Below are positions 32,999-41,173 of a stretch of 64,000 nt of DNA, piece by piece. Positions within the stretch are counted from its first letter, which is position 1; every line of letters begins with the position of its first letter. Where the stretch lies: assembly GCA_046328115.1 (NCBI GenBank), contig JAXLXE010000001.1:62001-126000 (forward strand), given 5' to 3'. The position numbers were made by a program, and so were the translations under genes. The notes under the pieces were generated by a model. It ran no database searches and was not told where the DNA came from. It worked only from the letters and a program-made list of their open reading frames with translations. The stretch is from JAXLXE01 sp046328115 (GTDB lineage Bacteria > Chloroflexota > UBA6077 > JACCZL01).

Positions 32999-35512
32999 AT
33001 GACGGCTACGGTAGGCGGAAGCGACGCGCACGATCCGCTCCATGACTGGCGGGTCGCCGGTGCTTCGCCGTCCCTGACGGTTGCGCACGTCGATCTCGGC
33101 GAGACGCCGTTCGTTGGCCGCGAGCATCTTCTGAGCCAGTTCAAGGAGATTTTCACCCGCGTTCGCGCGGGCCGCGGGCTGGTGGCTGCCATCGTTGGGG
33201 AGATGGGCAGCGGCAAGTCGCGAACGCTGTTCGAGATCGCCCGCCTCGCGGCGGAGTCTGGCTTCGACGTCGCGGGGGCACCCCCGCGCTCACTCGATGC
33301 GCCCATCTGGACGCTCGATCGGACCCGACCGCTGCTGATGGTCTGTGATGACGTTGACGTGAGCACGCCAGCGCTAGACCGCGACGTGGCCGCGCTTGCG
33401 GAGCACCCCGTCCTGGTGACCTTTGGCCTCTCAGAGCCGCGCCGCCTCGCGCGCGAGGTCGAGGCGATGCTCGCGTTGCTCGGCCGCTGCCGACTGCTCC
33501 ACACACTGCCCCTTCCGCCACTCGGCGAGTCGGAGTTGCACGCGCTGGCATCGGGGCTGCTTGGCGCGACGCCCGATGTACGGCTCCAGACGACCATCAG
33601 CCATCTCAGCGAGGGCAACCCGCTGCTGGCCGAGACCGTCGTCCGCGATCTGGTCTCCCGCTCGCTAGTCAGCGCGGTCGAAGGAACGGCCTATCTGCTC
33701 GGTACGATCCCGCCAACCTACGTGCCGGAGACGGCCGCCGCGGCGATCAACCTCGAGCTCCGTGATCTGCCAGAGCATGTCCTGCGGGTACTGGCGTGCG
33801 CTGCCGCGTTGGGCCCGGGGTTCCGCTTCGACGTGCTCCGGGACGTGCTCGGAGAATCCCACGCGGCGGTGCTCGACGATGTCGAGGCCGGACTCGCGTG
33901 CAACCTGCTTCAGGAGGTGGACGGGCCGCCGGACGATCTGCAGTTCCGGCACGAGCTCGTGCGTCGTGTGCTGTACTCGCGGCTGAGCGCCACGCGCCGT
34001 CGCCAGGTACACCAGCGTACCGCGGAAGTGCTGGAAGGCGATCCCGCGCAGCCGCCGTCGCTGGCTCGCAGTGACAGGCTGGCGTTCCACTTTTCGCGGG
34101 GCACCGATCGAGAGCGGGCACTCGAATACATCCTGCGCGCCCAGGAGCGAGCGGAGCATCTCTGTGACTGGAACGAGGCCGTGCGCTACTGCCGCGAGGG
34201 CCTCGATCTCGCGCGCCAGGTCCACCCAGACGACGACCGACTCCGCGTGGACCTGCTGGATCGCCTGGCGGCGCTCTATTTCGGGCGAGAGGAGATCTTC
34301 GCGGCGGGCACCTGTCTCCGAGAGGCGCACCGCTTGTGCGACGCGGCCGGCCGTGTGGCTCGCCTCGCCGTCCTGTCCGCTCGCCTTGCCGGCCTCGGCC
34401 GGTCGTGGTGCCCAATTGAGGTGGCCGAGGCAGCCGTGCATTTCTCGGCCGCCCCAGGCGCCGACCCGGATGAGCCCGGCACCTGGTTGGCGGATGCCTA
34501 CATCTCGCTGGGCATCGCGAATCAGCGGCTGGGTCGGCTGCCGCGCTCCATCGAGCAGCTTCGTCTCGCGCTGGACGCCACGAGTCCATCGGACTGGACC
34601 CGCCACTCGCTCGTCGAGGTCTCGCTCGCCTCCTCGCTCATCACCGCCGGACTGCTCGATGAGGCCATCGCGATGCTCCACCGAACGCTGGATCGACTCG
34701 AGCGGAGGCTGCCCGAGTTCCCGGACGAGTCATTGCGTGCGAACTACTTCCGAGATCCCCGGCGGGTCTGGTGCCTGGTCACCAGCGAGCTCGGACGGGC
34801 GCTGACCCTTGTCGGTGCGCCGGACGAGGGGCACCGCCTCGCCCAGGTCAGCCGCGAGCGTGAGAAGGAGCTGGGGCTGCTGGGTGGGTTGGCCCACGGC
34901 GCCCTGGCGCTCGCCGAGCTGCGGGCCGGCCGGCCTGCCGAGGCGTTGCGGGCGTTCACGGACAGGCTGCGGGAGTCGACCACCGGCATGCTGATCACCC
35001 ACCGAACGGGCGATCTGGCGTTGCTGGCGGAGATCTACCTGGAGCTAGGCGACGCCGATCGAGCGGTTGCGACGGCGGACGAGGGGCTAAGGATCAGTCA
35101 CCGAACGGGCGCGCACGAGCACCTAGCGGCTCTCGAGATCGCCGCGGCGCGCGCCCACGCCGTGCTGGGACGACGTGACCGCGCCGCGGAGCTCGCGACC
35201 GCGGCGTTGCTCACGATCGACCGCACCGGCACCGAGCTATTCCGCGGAGAGGCAGTCGCAATCCGACGGTCCCTCGAGGCGTGCCCGTCGTCCGCCGCCC
35301 GCCGAGCGGGTGCGTCGCCGCGCCGGCTGTCCCAGCGCGAGAGACAGGTGCTCCTCCTGGTGGCGGAGGGCCACACCAACCGCCAGATCGCCCGCGCGCT
35401 CGTGCTTAGCGACAAGACCATTAAGCGCCACCTCAGCAACATCATGCAGAAGCTAGGAGCAAGCACCCGCGCCGCCGCGGTCGCCCGCTCCTTCGAGCTC
35501 CGCCTGCTGTAA
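32999..35512 (+). CDS. Large AAA/LuxR-type transcriptional regulator
   Basis: 837-residue ATPase-regulator of the LAL/MalT-like class. The start region has FVGREHLLSQFKEIF. Walker A is VGEMGSGKS at about 66-74, Walker B LLMVCDDVD about 45 residues on, then SEGNPLLAETVVRDL. A TPR-like helical middle contains WNEAVRYCREGLDLARQ and similar repeats. The C-terminal LuxR helix-turn-helix is LSQRERQVLLLVAEGHTNRQ followed by IARALVLSDKTIKRHLSNIM. The ATP domain is short because the segment between Walker A and B is reduced. I start at ATG 32999 rather than an upstream in-frame TTG. Target genes are not indicated by neighbours, which face it from a repeat-rich gap. Confidence 0.85.
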   Translation: MTATVGGSDAHDPLHDWRVAGASPSLTVAHVDLGETPFVGREHLLSQFKEIFTRVRAGRGLVAAIVGEMGSGKSRTLFEIARLAAESGFDVAGAPPRSLDAPIWTLDRTRPLLMVCDDVDVSTPALDRDVAALAEHPVLVTFGLSEPRRLAREVEAMLALLGRCRLLHTLPLPPLGESELHALASGLLGATPDVRLQTTISHLSEGNPLLAETVVRDLVSRSLVSAVEGTAYLLGTIPPTYVPETAAAAINLELRDLPEHVLRVLACAAALGPGFRFDVLRDVLGESHAAVLDDVEAGLACNLLQEVDGPPDDLQFRHELVRRVLYSRLSATRRRQVHQRTAEVLEGDPAQPPSLARSDRLAFHFSRGTDRERALEYILRAQERAEHLCDWNEAVRYCREGLDLARQVHPDDDRLRVDLLDRLAALYFGREEIFAAGTCLREAHRLCDAAGRVARLAVLSARLAGLGRSWCPIEVAEAAVHFSAAPGADPDEPGTWLADAYISLGIANQRLGRLPRSIEQLRLALDATSPSDWTRHSLVEVSLASSLITAGLLDEAIAMLHRTLDRLERRLPEFPDESLRANYFRDPRRVWCLVTSELGRALTLVGAPDEGHRLAQVSREREKELGLLGGLAHGALALAELRAGRPAEALRAFTDRLRESTTGMLITHRTGDLALLAEIYLELGDADRAVATADEGLRISHRTGAHEHLAALEIAAARAHAVLGRRDRAAELATAALLTIDRTGTELFRGEAVAIRRSLEACPSSAARRAGASPRRLSQRERQVLLLVAEGHTNRQIARALVLSDKTIKRHLSNIMQKLGASTRAAAVARSFELRLL

Positions 35513-35715
35513 CCGGTTGCCCATGCACGCCGCCCCCACCCGCGACCTCCTTGCAGCCGGCAGGGCCGACGTAATAATGCAACGATAAGGTGCGAGACAT
35601 GCCTCGTCCTCTCCCCACCAGCCCGCCCTGCAGAAGCTTGGCCGGCACCCTGGTGACGCCGGTGTTCCTGGTCGCACGCGTCGCTCGAACGCACCACCAC
35701 GCTAACGAGACGAAG

Positions 35716-35757
35716 CCGAACACTGTCGGCTGGGACCGCCAGCGTCCCCGCTGGCCT
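35716..35757. repeat. Dispersed repeat A, copy 1
   Basis: 42 bases matching copy 2 at 35889-35930 with two mismatches, copies 173 bases apart in direct orientation. It contains a GCCAGCG-TCCC-CGCTGGC hairpin (7-bp stem, 4-nt loop). The form suggests a REP-like interspersed palindromic element. Confidence 0.8.
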
Positions 35758-35820
35758 CCACAAGGCCGCGCACCAGGAACTGACCCGACACCAGCGCCAA
35801 TCGACGGCGCACCGACGGGG

Positions 35821-35837
35821 GCCGTCGTGACGACGGC
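35821..35837. repeat. Perfect short palindrome
   Basis: GCCGTCGT-G-ACGACGGC, 8-bp arms around one base, lying between the two repeat A copies and followed by a GGTCCCAG stretch that resembles part of repeat A in reverse. Confidence 0.7.
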
Positions 35838-35888
35838 GGTCCCAGCCGCACCGTCAACCCGGCGTCTGACATCTCAAGCCAGCGCCCA

Positions 35889-35930
35889 CCGAACGCCGTC
35901 GGCTGGGACCGCCAGCGTCCCCGCTGGCCT
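35889..35930. repeat. Dispersed repeat A, copy 2
   Basis: Direct copy of the 35716-35757 repeat, 40 of 42 bases the same, with the same GCCAGCG/CGCTGGC hairpin. Confidence 0.8.
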
Positions 35931-36043
35931 GGCCCTCCCGCTACGCGGTCATGATGTGGAACCGCTGGCGCACACTCCAGACCCAGGCGGGAGGGTGTGA
36001 ACGTCCGCGTGCGGCGCCACCCAGTTCGGCCAGCCCTGGGCTT

Positions 36044-36070
36044 GCCGAGTGCCGCCAGGTGGCACTCGGC
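36044..36070. repeat. Hairpin with perfect 10-bp stem
   Basis: GCCGAGTGCC, seven-base loop, GGCACTCGGC. There is no T-run on either side, so if it terminates transcription it is not a classical intrinsic terminator. It may stabilise the 3' end of either flanking transcript. Confidence 0.7.
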
Positions 36071-36430
36071 AGAGCGCGGCTCGGGCACCGGCCTCTGCTC
36101 GCCGCCACCCCGCGGTGCGTCTGGTCAGCCCACGCTGAGGCATAGGGCTGAGTGGGCGCGCCGCGCCATCGGCCCCGCGCCGCATCGGGGATGCTGGAGG
36201 GCGCCGCTCTCAGGAGTTGGCGTCTGCGGCGGCTTTTGTCACCAAGAACGCTTTTGCCACCAGGCGGCGTGGAGCTTGTCGCGCGGATATGCCGCACTAA
36301 TGCCATCTATGACATGTGTGCGCCGGCACCTCCGCCAAAGCTCCGCGCCATCGTGACCCCATGGCTGGGCTCTTGGCGCTTCTGGCAGTTTTGTCACGCC
36401 ACCGGCATTCAAGAACAACACGTTTCGCGC

Positions 36431-37528
36431 TCACTCCACGAAGCTGATCACGCTCCGCGCCACTTCCCCGCGGCCAAGACGGTCGAACGCCTCGTTGATC
36501 TCGTCAAGCTTGTAGTGGCGGGAGATCATCTCCTTCACCTTGAGCTGCCCCTTCTCCACCATCCCCACGTAGCGCTGGAAGTCCAGCTTGGGACGGTACG
36601 AGCCGTAGAAGCAGCCCAGCATGCGGATCTCCCGCTGCACGAAGACCAGCGGATCGAAGCCAGCGGTCTGGGCCTGCGGCGCCATGCCCACGAGCGTCAC
36701 CGTCCCGCCGCGCGCGGTGATCTTGATTGCCTGCTCCGTGGCGCGCACGTTGCCGATCGCCTCGAAGACGTAGTCCACACCCCCGCCGGTGAGGTCGAGT
36801 ACCTTCTCCACGGCGTCGTCCTTCGCGCCATTGACCAGATCCGTGGCGCCGAAAGTCCCGGCGTAGTCCAGTTTGTTGTCCAGCAGGTCAATCGCGATGA
36901 TGCGGCTGGCGCCGGCGATGACCGCGCCCTGGACCACGTTGAGGCCGACCCCGCCGCAGCCGATGACCGCGACCGTGGAGCCAGGCTCTACCTTCGCTGT
37001 GTTGAGCACCGCGCCCACGCCCGTCGTCACAGCGCAGCCGATCAGCGCCAGCACGTCCATGCCCACCTTGGCCGAGATCGGCTGGACCTGTTGGGCCGGC
37101 ATGATCGCGTACTCCGCGAATCCGCCCAGGCGACCCATCACCGGGATGTCCTCGCCATTGCGATGCACCCGGTACGTGCCGTCCAGCATGGACCCGCGCG
37201 GTCCGCCGTCGTACCCCTCGCACAGGATTGGCCGCCCGGCGATGCAGTAGCGGCAGCGGCCGCACCAGGCACGGAACGACAACGCGCAGCGGTCGCCGGG
37301 CTTCAAGCCCTTCACGCCGGGACCCACGTCTTCGACGATGCCGGAAGCCTCGTGGCCCAGGATCATCGGCACGCCGTTGCGCCATTCGCCCTTGATGATG
37401 TGGTAGTCGCTGTGGCAGATCCCCGCCGCCGCGATGCGGACCTTCACCTCGTCCGCCTTGGGCGGATCGATGGTGACATCTTCGATGCTGAGCGGCGTCT
37501 GGTAGTCGTTCAGAATGGCAGCTTTCAT
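36431..37528 (-). CDS. Zinc-dependent alcohol dehydrogenase (MDR superfamily)
   Basis: 365-residue medium-chain dehydrogenase. Catalytic zinc site: AAAGICHSDYHIIKGEW and GHEASGIVEDVGPGV. Structural zinc cysteines are in CGRCRYCIAGRPILCEG. The NAD loop is VAVIGCGGVGLNVVQGA, with AIDLLDNK after strand 2. The end DEINEAFDRLGRGEVARSVI is typical of class III-like/NDMA-type or plant-type alcohol dehydrogenases. It is the last gene on the strand of a sugar-type ABC operon, 59 bases after the second permease, so it may oxidise a transported polyol or alcohol. That is inference from order. Confidence 0.9.
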   Translation of the reverse strand: MKAAILNDYQTPLSIEDVTIDPPKADEVKVRIAAAGICHSDYHIIKGEWRNGVPMILGHEASGIVEDVGPGVKGLKPGDRCALSFRAWCGRCRYCIAGRPILCEGYDGGPRGSMLDGTYRVHRNGEDIPVMGRLGGFAEYAIMPAQQVQPISAKVGMDVLALIGCAVTTGVGAVLNTAKVEPGSTVAVIGCGGVGLNVVQGAVIAGASRIIAIDLLDNKLDYAGTFGATDLVNGAKDDAVEKVLDLTGGGVDYVFEAIGNVRATEQAIKITARGGTVTLVGMAPQAQTAGFDPLVFVQREIRMLGCFYGSYRPKLDFQRYVGMVEKGQLKVKEMISRHYKLDEINEAFDRLGRGEVARSVISFVE

Positions 37529-37587
37529 GTGGGTCCTCTTCTCGGGATGTAGCTAGTGACCAGCGGTGTCGGGTTGTCGCGAGGAGT

Positions 37588-38463
37588 CTATTCTTTCACG
37601 GCGCCAAACGTCAGGCCGCGCACGATGTACTTCTGGACCAGCAGCGCCAGGGCGAGCTCCGGCGCGATCGTGATGACGGCAGCCGCCGTCATCAGGCCCC
37701 AGGCCACCTCCTCGTAGCCGATGAACGTCACGGTCGCCAGCGTGACCGTCTGGACGTCCGCGGCCCCCAGCACAAACGGAAACGTGAAGCTGTTCCAGCA
37801 GGCGATAAACGCCAGGATCGCGGTCGTGGCCATGCCGGGAGCGGCAAGCGGCAGCGCGATGTACCGTAGAAGCTGGACCCACGAAGCGCCGTCCAGCGAA
37901 GCCGACTCGAAAATCTCGCCGGGGATCGACTCGTAGAAGGACCGCATCACCCACACGATGAGCGGGACGGCCACAAGCTGGTAGATCAGAATCAGCCCGA
38001 TCCGGGTGTTGTAGAGCCCGATCTCGCGATAGATCAGATAGGTGGGGATGATGAACACGAAGACGGGGCAAAACCGGAACGCCAGGAAGAAGAACGCGTA
38101 GTACTCGCGCTCTGGGAGTCTGAACCGTGCAAGGACGAACGCGGCCAGATTAGCCAGGATGATGGCGAGCAGCGTAGCGCCCCCGGCGATCATCACCGAG
38201 TTCATGAAGGCTCTAGGGATGTCCACGCGGACGCGCGCCGTGGCCGCGTCCTTGGTGTAGACGTTGAAAAGCACGGCCTCGTAGTTCTCCAGCGTAGGCT
38301 CGAACACCACGCGCAGGGGCGCGGCGATCACGTCCGTGGGTCTCTTGAGCGAGGTGGACAGCGTCCAGAGGAACGGCAGCGCCATGAGGAGGAAGTAGGT
38401 GATGAGCGCGGCGTAGAGCGCCGTTGTCTTGATCAGCGGGCGGCCGGTCAGCGTGCCTCCCAT
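37588..38463 (-). CDS. Carbohydrate ABC transporter permease (MalG/CUT1 type)
   Basis: 291-residue inner-membrane permease with six predicted helices. The cytoplasmic coupling loop reads FESASLDGASWVQLLRYIAL followed by PLAAPGM, the EAA motif that docks the ATPase. The N-terminus has LMALPFLWTLSTSLKRPTDV as in MalG relatives. Start ATG 38463. The gene is preceded by an exact 17-base tandem duplication that spans the start codon (see the repeat entry). The second gene of the permease pair, 44 bases after the MalF-like gene. No ATP-binding gene is present, as is common in CUT1 systems sharing an MsmK-like ATPase. Confidence 0.91.
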   Translation of the reverse strand: MGGTLTGRPLIKTTALYAALITYFLLMALPFLWTLSTSLKRPTDVIAAPLRVVFEPTLENYEAVLFNVYTKDAATARVRVDIPRAFMNSVMIAGGATLLAIILANLAAFVLARFRLPEREYYAFFFLAFRFCPVFVFIIPTYLIYREIGLYNTRIGLILIYQLVAVPLIVWVMRSFYESIPGEIFESASLDGASWVQLLRYIALPLAAPGMATTAILAFIACWNSFTFPFVLGAADVQTVTLATVTFIGYEEVAWGLMTAAAVITIAPELALALLVQKYIVRGLTFGAVKE

Positions 38464-38480
38464 GTCAGCGTGCCTCCCAT
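38447..38480 (-). repeat. 17-base exact tandem duplication across the permease start
   Basis: Two adjacent exact copies of ATGGGAGGCACGCTGAC (leftward strand). The downstream copy supplies the ATG at 38463 and the upstream copy supplies GGGAGG as ribosome site nine bases before it. The upstream copy's own ATG at 38480 is out of frame (17 is not a multiple of 3). Confidence 0.85.
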
Positions 38481-38507
38481 CTCAGCATGTCACGGCTTCC
38501 TGTCGGC

Positions 38508-39443
38508 TCAGTCAGCTTGCGCCCGCTTGATGCGGAAGTAGAGGCTGGATCCCACGAGCATGCAGACGAACCAGAGCATCACGAACGCGGTCAGTCCGTA
38601 CGACAGGTTGAAGAACTGGAAGCTGTTCTCGTACCCGTTGATGGACAGCACCCGCGTGGTGTCGCCGGGGCCGCCACCGGTGGTTCCGTAGATCGTGTCG
38701 AACACGTTCAGGGAGTCGATGACGCGGAAGAACATGGCCACGATGTAAAACGGGACCAGCATGGGCAGTTTGACGCGCCAGAAGATCTGCCAGCTATTCG
38801 CGCCGTCGATGCGTGCCGCGTCGATGGTCTCCTGAGGGAGCGTCTGCAGGCCCGCCAGCAGAATCGTCGCGATGAACGGCATGTTGAGCCAGACGTCGAT
38901 CACGACCAGCGAGTAGAATGCCTGAGTTGGATCGCCCAGGAAGGCCTGCTCCGGCAGGCCGAACAGCCACAGCACGTAGTTGAAGAACCCGCCGTTGCCG
39001 GCGCGGAACAGCACCTTCCACACCAGCGCGCCAACGACGGGCGGCGTCATGAGCGGCAGGATCAGCAGCGCCCGGAAGAAGCGGATGCCCGGCAGCGCCT
39101 CTGCCAGGATGAGCGCCATGATGGTGCCCAGCACCACCTCCACGGCCACATCCACCACCGCAAACTTCACCGTGAGGAACGCGGATCTCCAGAACTTGGC
39201 GTCCAGCACGGTCTCCAGGTAGATCCCCAGCCACACGAAGGTACGATCTGGGCTCGTCAGCCGCCATTCGTGGAGCGTCACGAAGATACCGGCCAGGAAC
39301 ACGAACAAGAGCGCGGCCGGCACGATGAGGGCCGGGACCATCAGCAGCCGGCCGATGCGCACTTCTCGTTCTGAGGCCGTGAGTGGACGGCGACCGAATA
39401 CGGCGGCGCGCGTCAGTTCGCTAGATTGGGACACGAAAGACAT
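38508..39443 (-). CDS. Carbohydrate ABC transporter permease (MalF/CUT1 type)
   Basis: 311-residue inner-membrane permease with six helices. The N-terminus has LLMVPALIVPAALLFVFLAG; the coupling loop is AARIDGANSWQIFWRVKLPM followed by LVPF, the EAA motif. Typical also are LPLMTPPVVGALVWKVLF and YGTTGGGPGDTTRVLS. It follows the binding-protein gene after 72 bases that hold a strong hairpin. The C-terminus ends with a basic RIKRAQAD. Confidence 0.91.
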   Translation of the reverse strand: MSFVSQSSELTRAAVFGRRPLTASEREVRIGRLLMVPALIVPAALLFVFLAGIFVTLHEWRLTSPDRTFVWLGIYLETVLDAKFWRSAFLTVKFAVVDVAVEVVLGTIMALILAEALPGIRFFRALLILPLMTPPVVGALVWKVLFRAGNGGFFNYVLWLFGLPEQAFLGDPTQAFYSLVVIDVWLNMPFIATILLAGLQTLPQETIDAARIDGANSWQIFWRVKLPMLVPFYIVAMFFRVIDSLNVFDTIYGTTGGGPGDTTRVLSINGYENSFQFFNLSYGLTAFVMLWFVCMLVGSSLYFRIKRAQAD

Positions 39444-39481
39444 GACGGACTCTTCCCGTAGGTGCCGCGCCGAAGGTTGAG

Positions 39482-39513
39482 GCCGAGGGGCGGGACGAGT
39501 CCCGCCCCTCGGC
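39482..39513 (-). promoter_or_regulatory. Strong intercistronic hairpin after the sugar-binding-protein gene
   Basis: A 32-base perfect palindrome with 15-bp arms around GA lies three bases past the stop of the binding-protein gene and about 40 bases before the MalF-like permease start. It is very GC-rich and lacks a T-run. In comparable operons such a structure protects the 3' end of the abundant binding-protein mRNA and lowers permease expression; here that is inference. Confidence 0.75.
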
Positions 39514-39515
39514 GA

Positions 39516-41000
39516 CTACTTCAGGAGCCCCGCCTTCTTCATCTGCCCGTCAATGTCCTCCTTCGCGGAGGTCAGCGCCTGCTTGGCGTCCGCGCCGCCC
39601 CAGATCTCCTGGAGCGCCTGATCCCACCGGGTGCCCACGAACGGCCCCTCGGGCTGGCCTGGCCAGTTCATGGAGGCGTTCTTGTTCAGGTTGTCCAGCA
39701 CCACCGGCAGGTAGGTGCCGTTACCCCAGGACTTCAGCGTGGCCTGGACGTCCGCGTGGTCGAAGACCGACTTGCGGGTGGGGTTGTAGTTCCGTCCCTC
39801 GATGGTGGCCTTCTGCATCTGGGCCTTGCTGGTGGCCCACATGATGAAGTACCAGGCAGCGTTCTTGTCCCGCGCCTTGGAGCTCATACCGAGCGCCCAG
39901 GTGAACAGGCCGCTCACCGGGTCCTTGCCAGGGGCCCGCGGGACCGGCGCCAGCGCGATCTTGCCGGCCACCTTTGACTTCTCCTTGTTCTCATACAGCG
40001 CGCTGAAGAAGTCGCAGTCCATATACCCGCCGTACTGGCCAGCGGCAAAGCCCTCCTGGCCCTCGTACCAGGTGACGCTGGTCCAGCCGGGAGGTCCGGA
40101 CTCCTTCATGGAGGCGCAGTACTCGGTGGCGACGTGGATGCCCTCTGGGGTGTTGATCTGGCACTGGCCGCTCTCGTCGAACACCCGTCCGCCGTAGCTG
40201 CGGAACATGGAGGCGAACCCGGTGCCCGCGATGCCGCCGCCCTTGAAGCCACGGGCGATGACGCCCTTCACGTCACCCTGGGTGATCTTCTTGTTGTTCG
40301 CCCGCCACTCTTCCACGGTGTTCGCGGGCTTGATGCCGGCCTGATCGTACAGGTCCTTGCGGTAGACCTGGACGTACGTCTCCACGTGAACCGGGATGGC
40401 GTAAAGCTTGCCCTTGCCAACGCCGCCGTTGATGGTCTGGTCCCACCTGTTGGCGCCCACCAGGGCCGGGAACAGGTCGTCCTTCTGGTAGTCCGGCGCG
40501 GTCAGCTTGGGATCATCCAGGAAGTCGTCCAGCGGCTGGATCCAGCCGGCCCGCGAGTACGCCCAGTGGCGGGTGGGGCCGGTCATGAAGACGTCGTACT
40601 CGCCGGCGCCCGTGGAGAGGTCCACCAGGATCTTCTGGAAGTACTCGTTCTCGGGCAAGGTCAGGTTGGTCACCTTGATGCCCGTGAGCTGCTCGAACTG
40701 GGGAATCTGCGGCATCAGGGACTCGGTGTAGGGGTGTTTGTTGAGCGCGATCTGGAGGGTCTTGCCGTTGAACCGCTTCCAGTCAAAGTCGCCGCTGGGC
40801 TTAGCGTCCGCGGCGGGCTTGGCATCCGCTGGCTTGGACGCGGCCGGCGGGGCGGCGGGCGCGGCCTGGGACGCCGGTTTGGCCTCCTGGGCGGGTGCCG
40901 CCGGCTGGCTACAGGCGGCCAGGAGCGAGGCGCCGGTGGCGGCCGTCGCCGCGGCGAATCGAAGGAAAGACCTACGCGATCGTACGTCGTTGAGACGCAT
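39516..41000 (-). CDS. Extracellular solute-binding protein, family 1 (Tat-type lipoprotein)
   Basis: 494-residue periplasmic/cell-surface sugar- or polyol-binding protein of a CUT1 ABC system. The N-terminus shows a twin-arginine motif SRRSFLRFAA, a hydrophobic stretch, and a lipobox-like LLAACSQ whose cysteine would be acylated. A 45-residue Ala/Pro/Lys linker follows. The mature domain has YDVFMTGPTRHWAYSRAGWIQPL, NKKITQGDVKGVIARG and AWYFIMWATSKAQMQKAT. Start ATG 41000 with GGAGG six bases upstream is preferred over GTG 41012. It is first in the operon with two permeases and the alcohol dehydrogenase. Confidence 0.9.
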   Translation of the reverse strand: MRLNDVRSRRSFLRFAAATAATGASLLAACSQPAAPAQEAKPASQAAPAAPPAASKPADAKPAADAKPSGDFDWKRFNGKTLQIALNKHPYTESLMPQIPQFEQLTGIKVTNLTLPENEYFQKILVDLSTGAGEYDVFMTGPTRHWAYSRAGWIQPLDDFLDDPKLTAPDYQKDDLFPALVGANRWDQTINGGVGKGKLYAIPVHVETYVQVYRKDLYDQAGIKPANTVEEWRANNKKITQGDVKGVIARGFKGGGIAGTGFASMFRSYGGRVFDESGQCQINTPEGIHVATEYCASMKESGPPGWTSVTWYEGQEGFAAGQYGGYMDCDFFSALYENKEKSKVAGKIALAPVPRAPGKDPVSGLFTWALGMSSKARDKNAAWYFIMWATSKAQMQKATIEGRNYNPTRKSVFDHADVQATLKSWGNGTYLPVVLDNLNKNASMNWPGQPEGPFVGTRWDQALQEIWGGADAKQALTSAKEDIDGQMKKAGLLK

Positions 41001-41101
41001 CTGTCCCTCCACTCGGGAGATCGCCGCGCGTTTGAGACGGCGGCGCCCATGACAGCCCGCGCTCGGCCGCTCAGGGACGAGCCGTTGTCACCTGTCGGGC
41101 T

Positions 41102-41130
41102 ATTCTCGGGGTGGGATCACACCGTGTCAT
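41102..41130 (-). promoter_or_regulatory. Candidate promoter of the sugar-type ABC operon
   Basis: On the leftward strand ATGACA (five of six to TTGACA) and GAGAAT (four of six) are separated by 17 bases, about 100 bases before the binding-protein ATG. A GGCCAAATGGCC palindrome stands at 41132-41143 just upstream, a possible operator. Confidence 0.4.
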
Positions 41131-41173
41131 CGGCCAAATGGCCCATTAGTGGCGCGGGATTTGCCGCCGAGAC

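Larger units (their letters stand above)
35513..36430. other. Repeat-rich convergent intergenic region without a supportable gene
   Basis: 918 bases between the stops of the LuxR-type gene and the alcohol dehydrogenase. All open frames here are low-complexity or antisense extensions. The stretch holds two copies of a 42-base hairpin-bearing repeat, a 17-base palindrome at 35821-35837, and a 10-bp-stem hairpin at 36044-36070, each listed separately. I see no tRNA or mobile-element gene. Confidence 0.7.

Noticed and set aside
35442..35723. Minus-strand frame of 93 codons in the LuxR/ADH gap
   Set aside because: Overlaps the LuxR-type gene end and a repeat-rich stretch; no recognisable motif.
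36152..37552. 466-codon plus-strand open frame through the alcohol dehydrogenase gene
   Set aside because: Antisense to a gene with complete zinc and NAD motifs; low-complexity, His/Asp/Arg-rich translation typical of GC-rich antisense.
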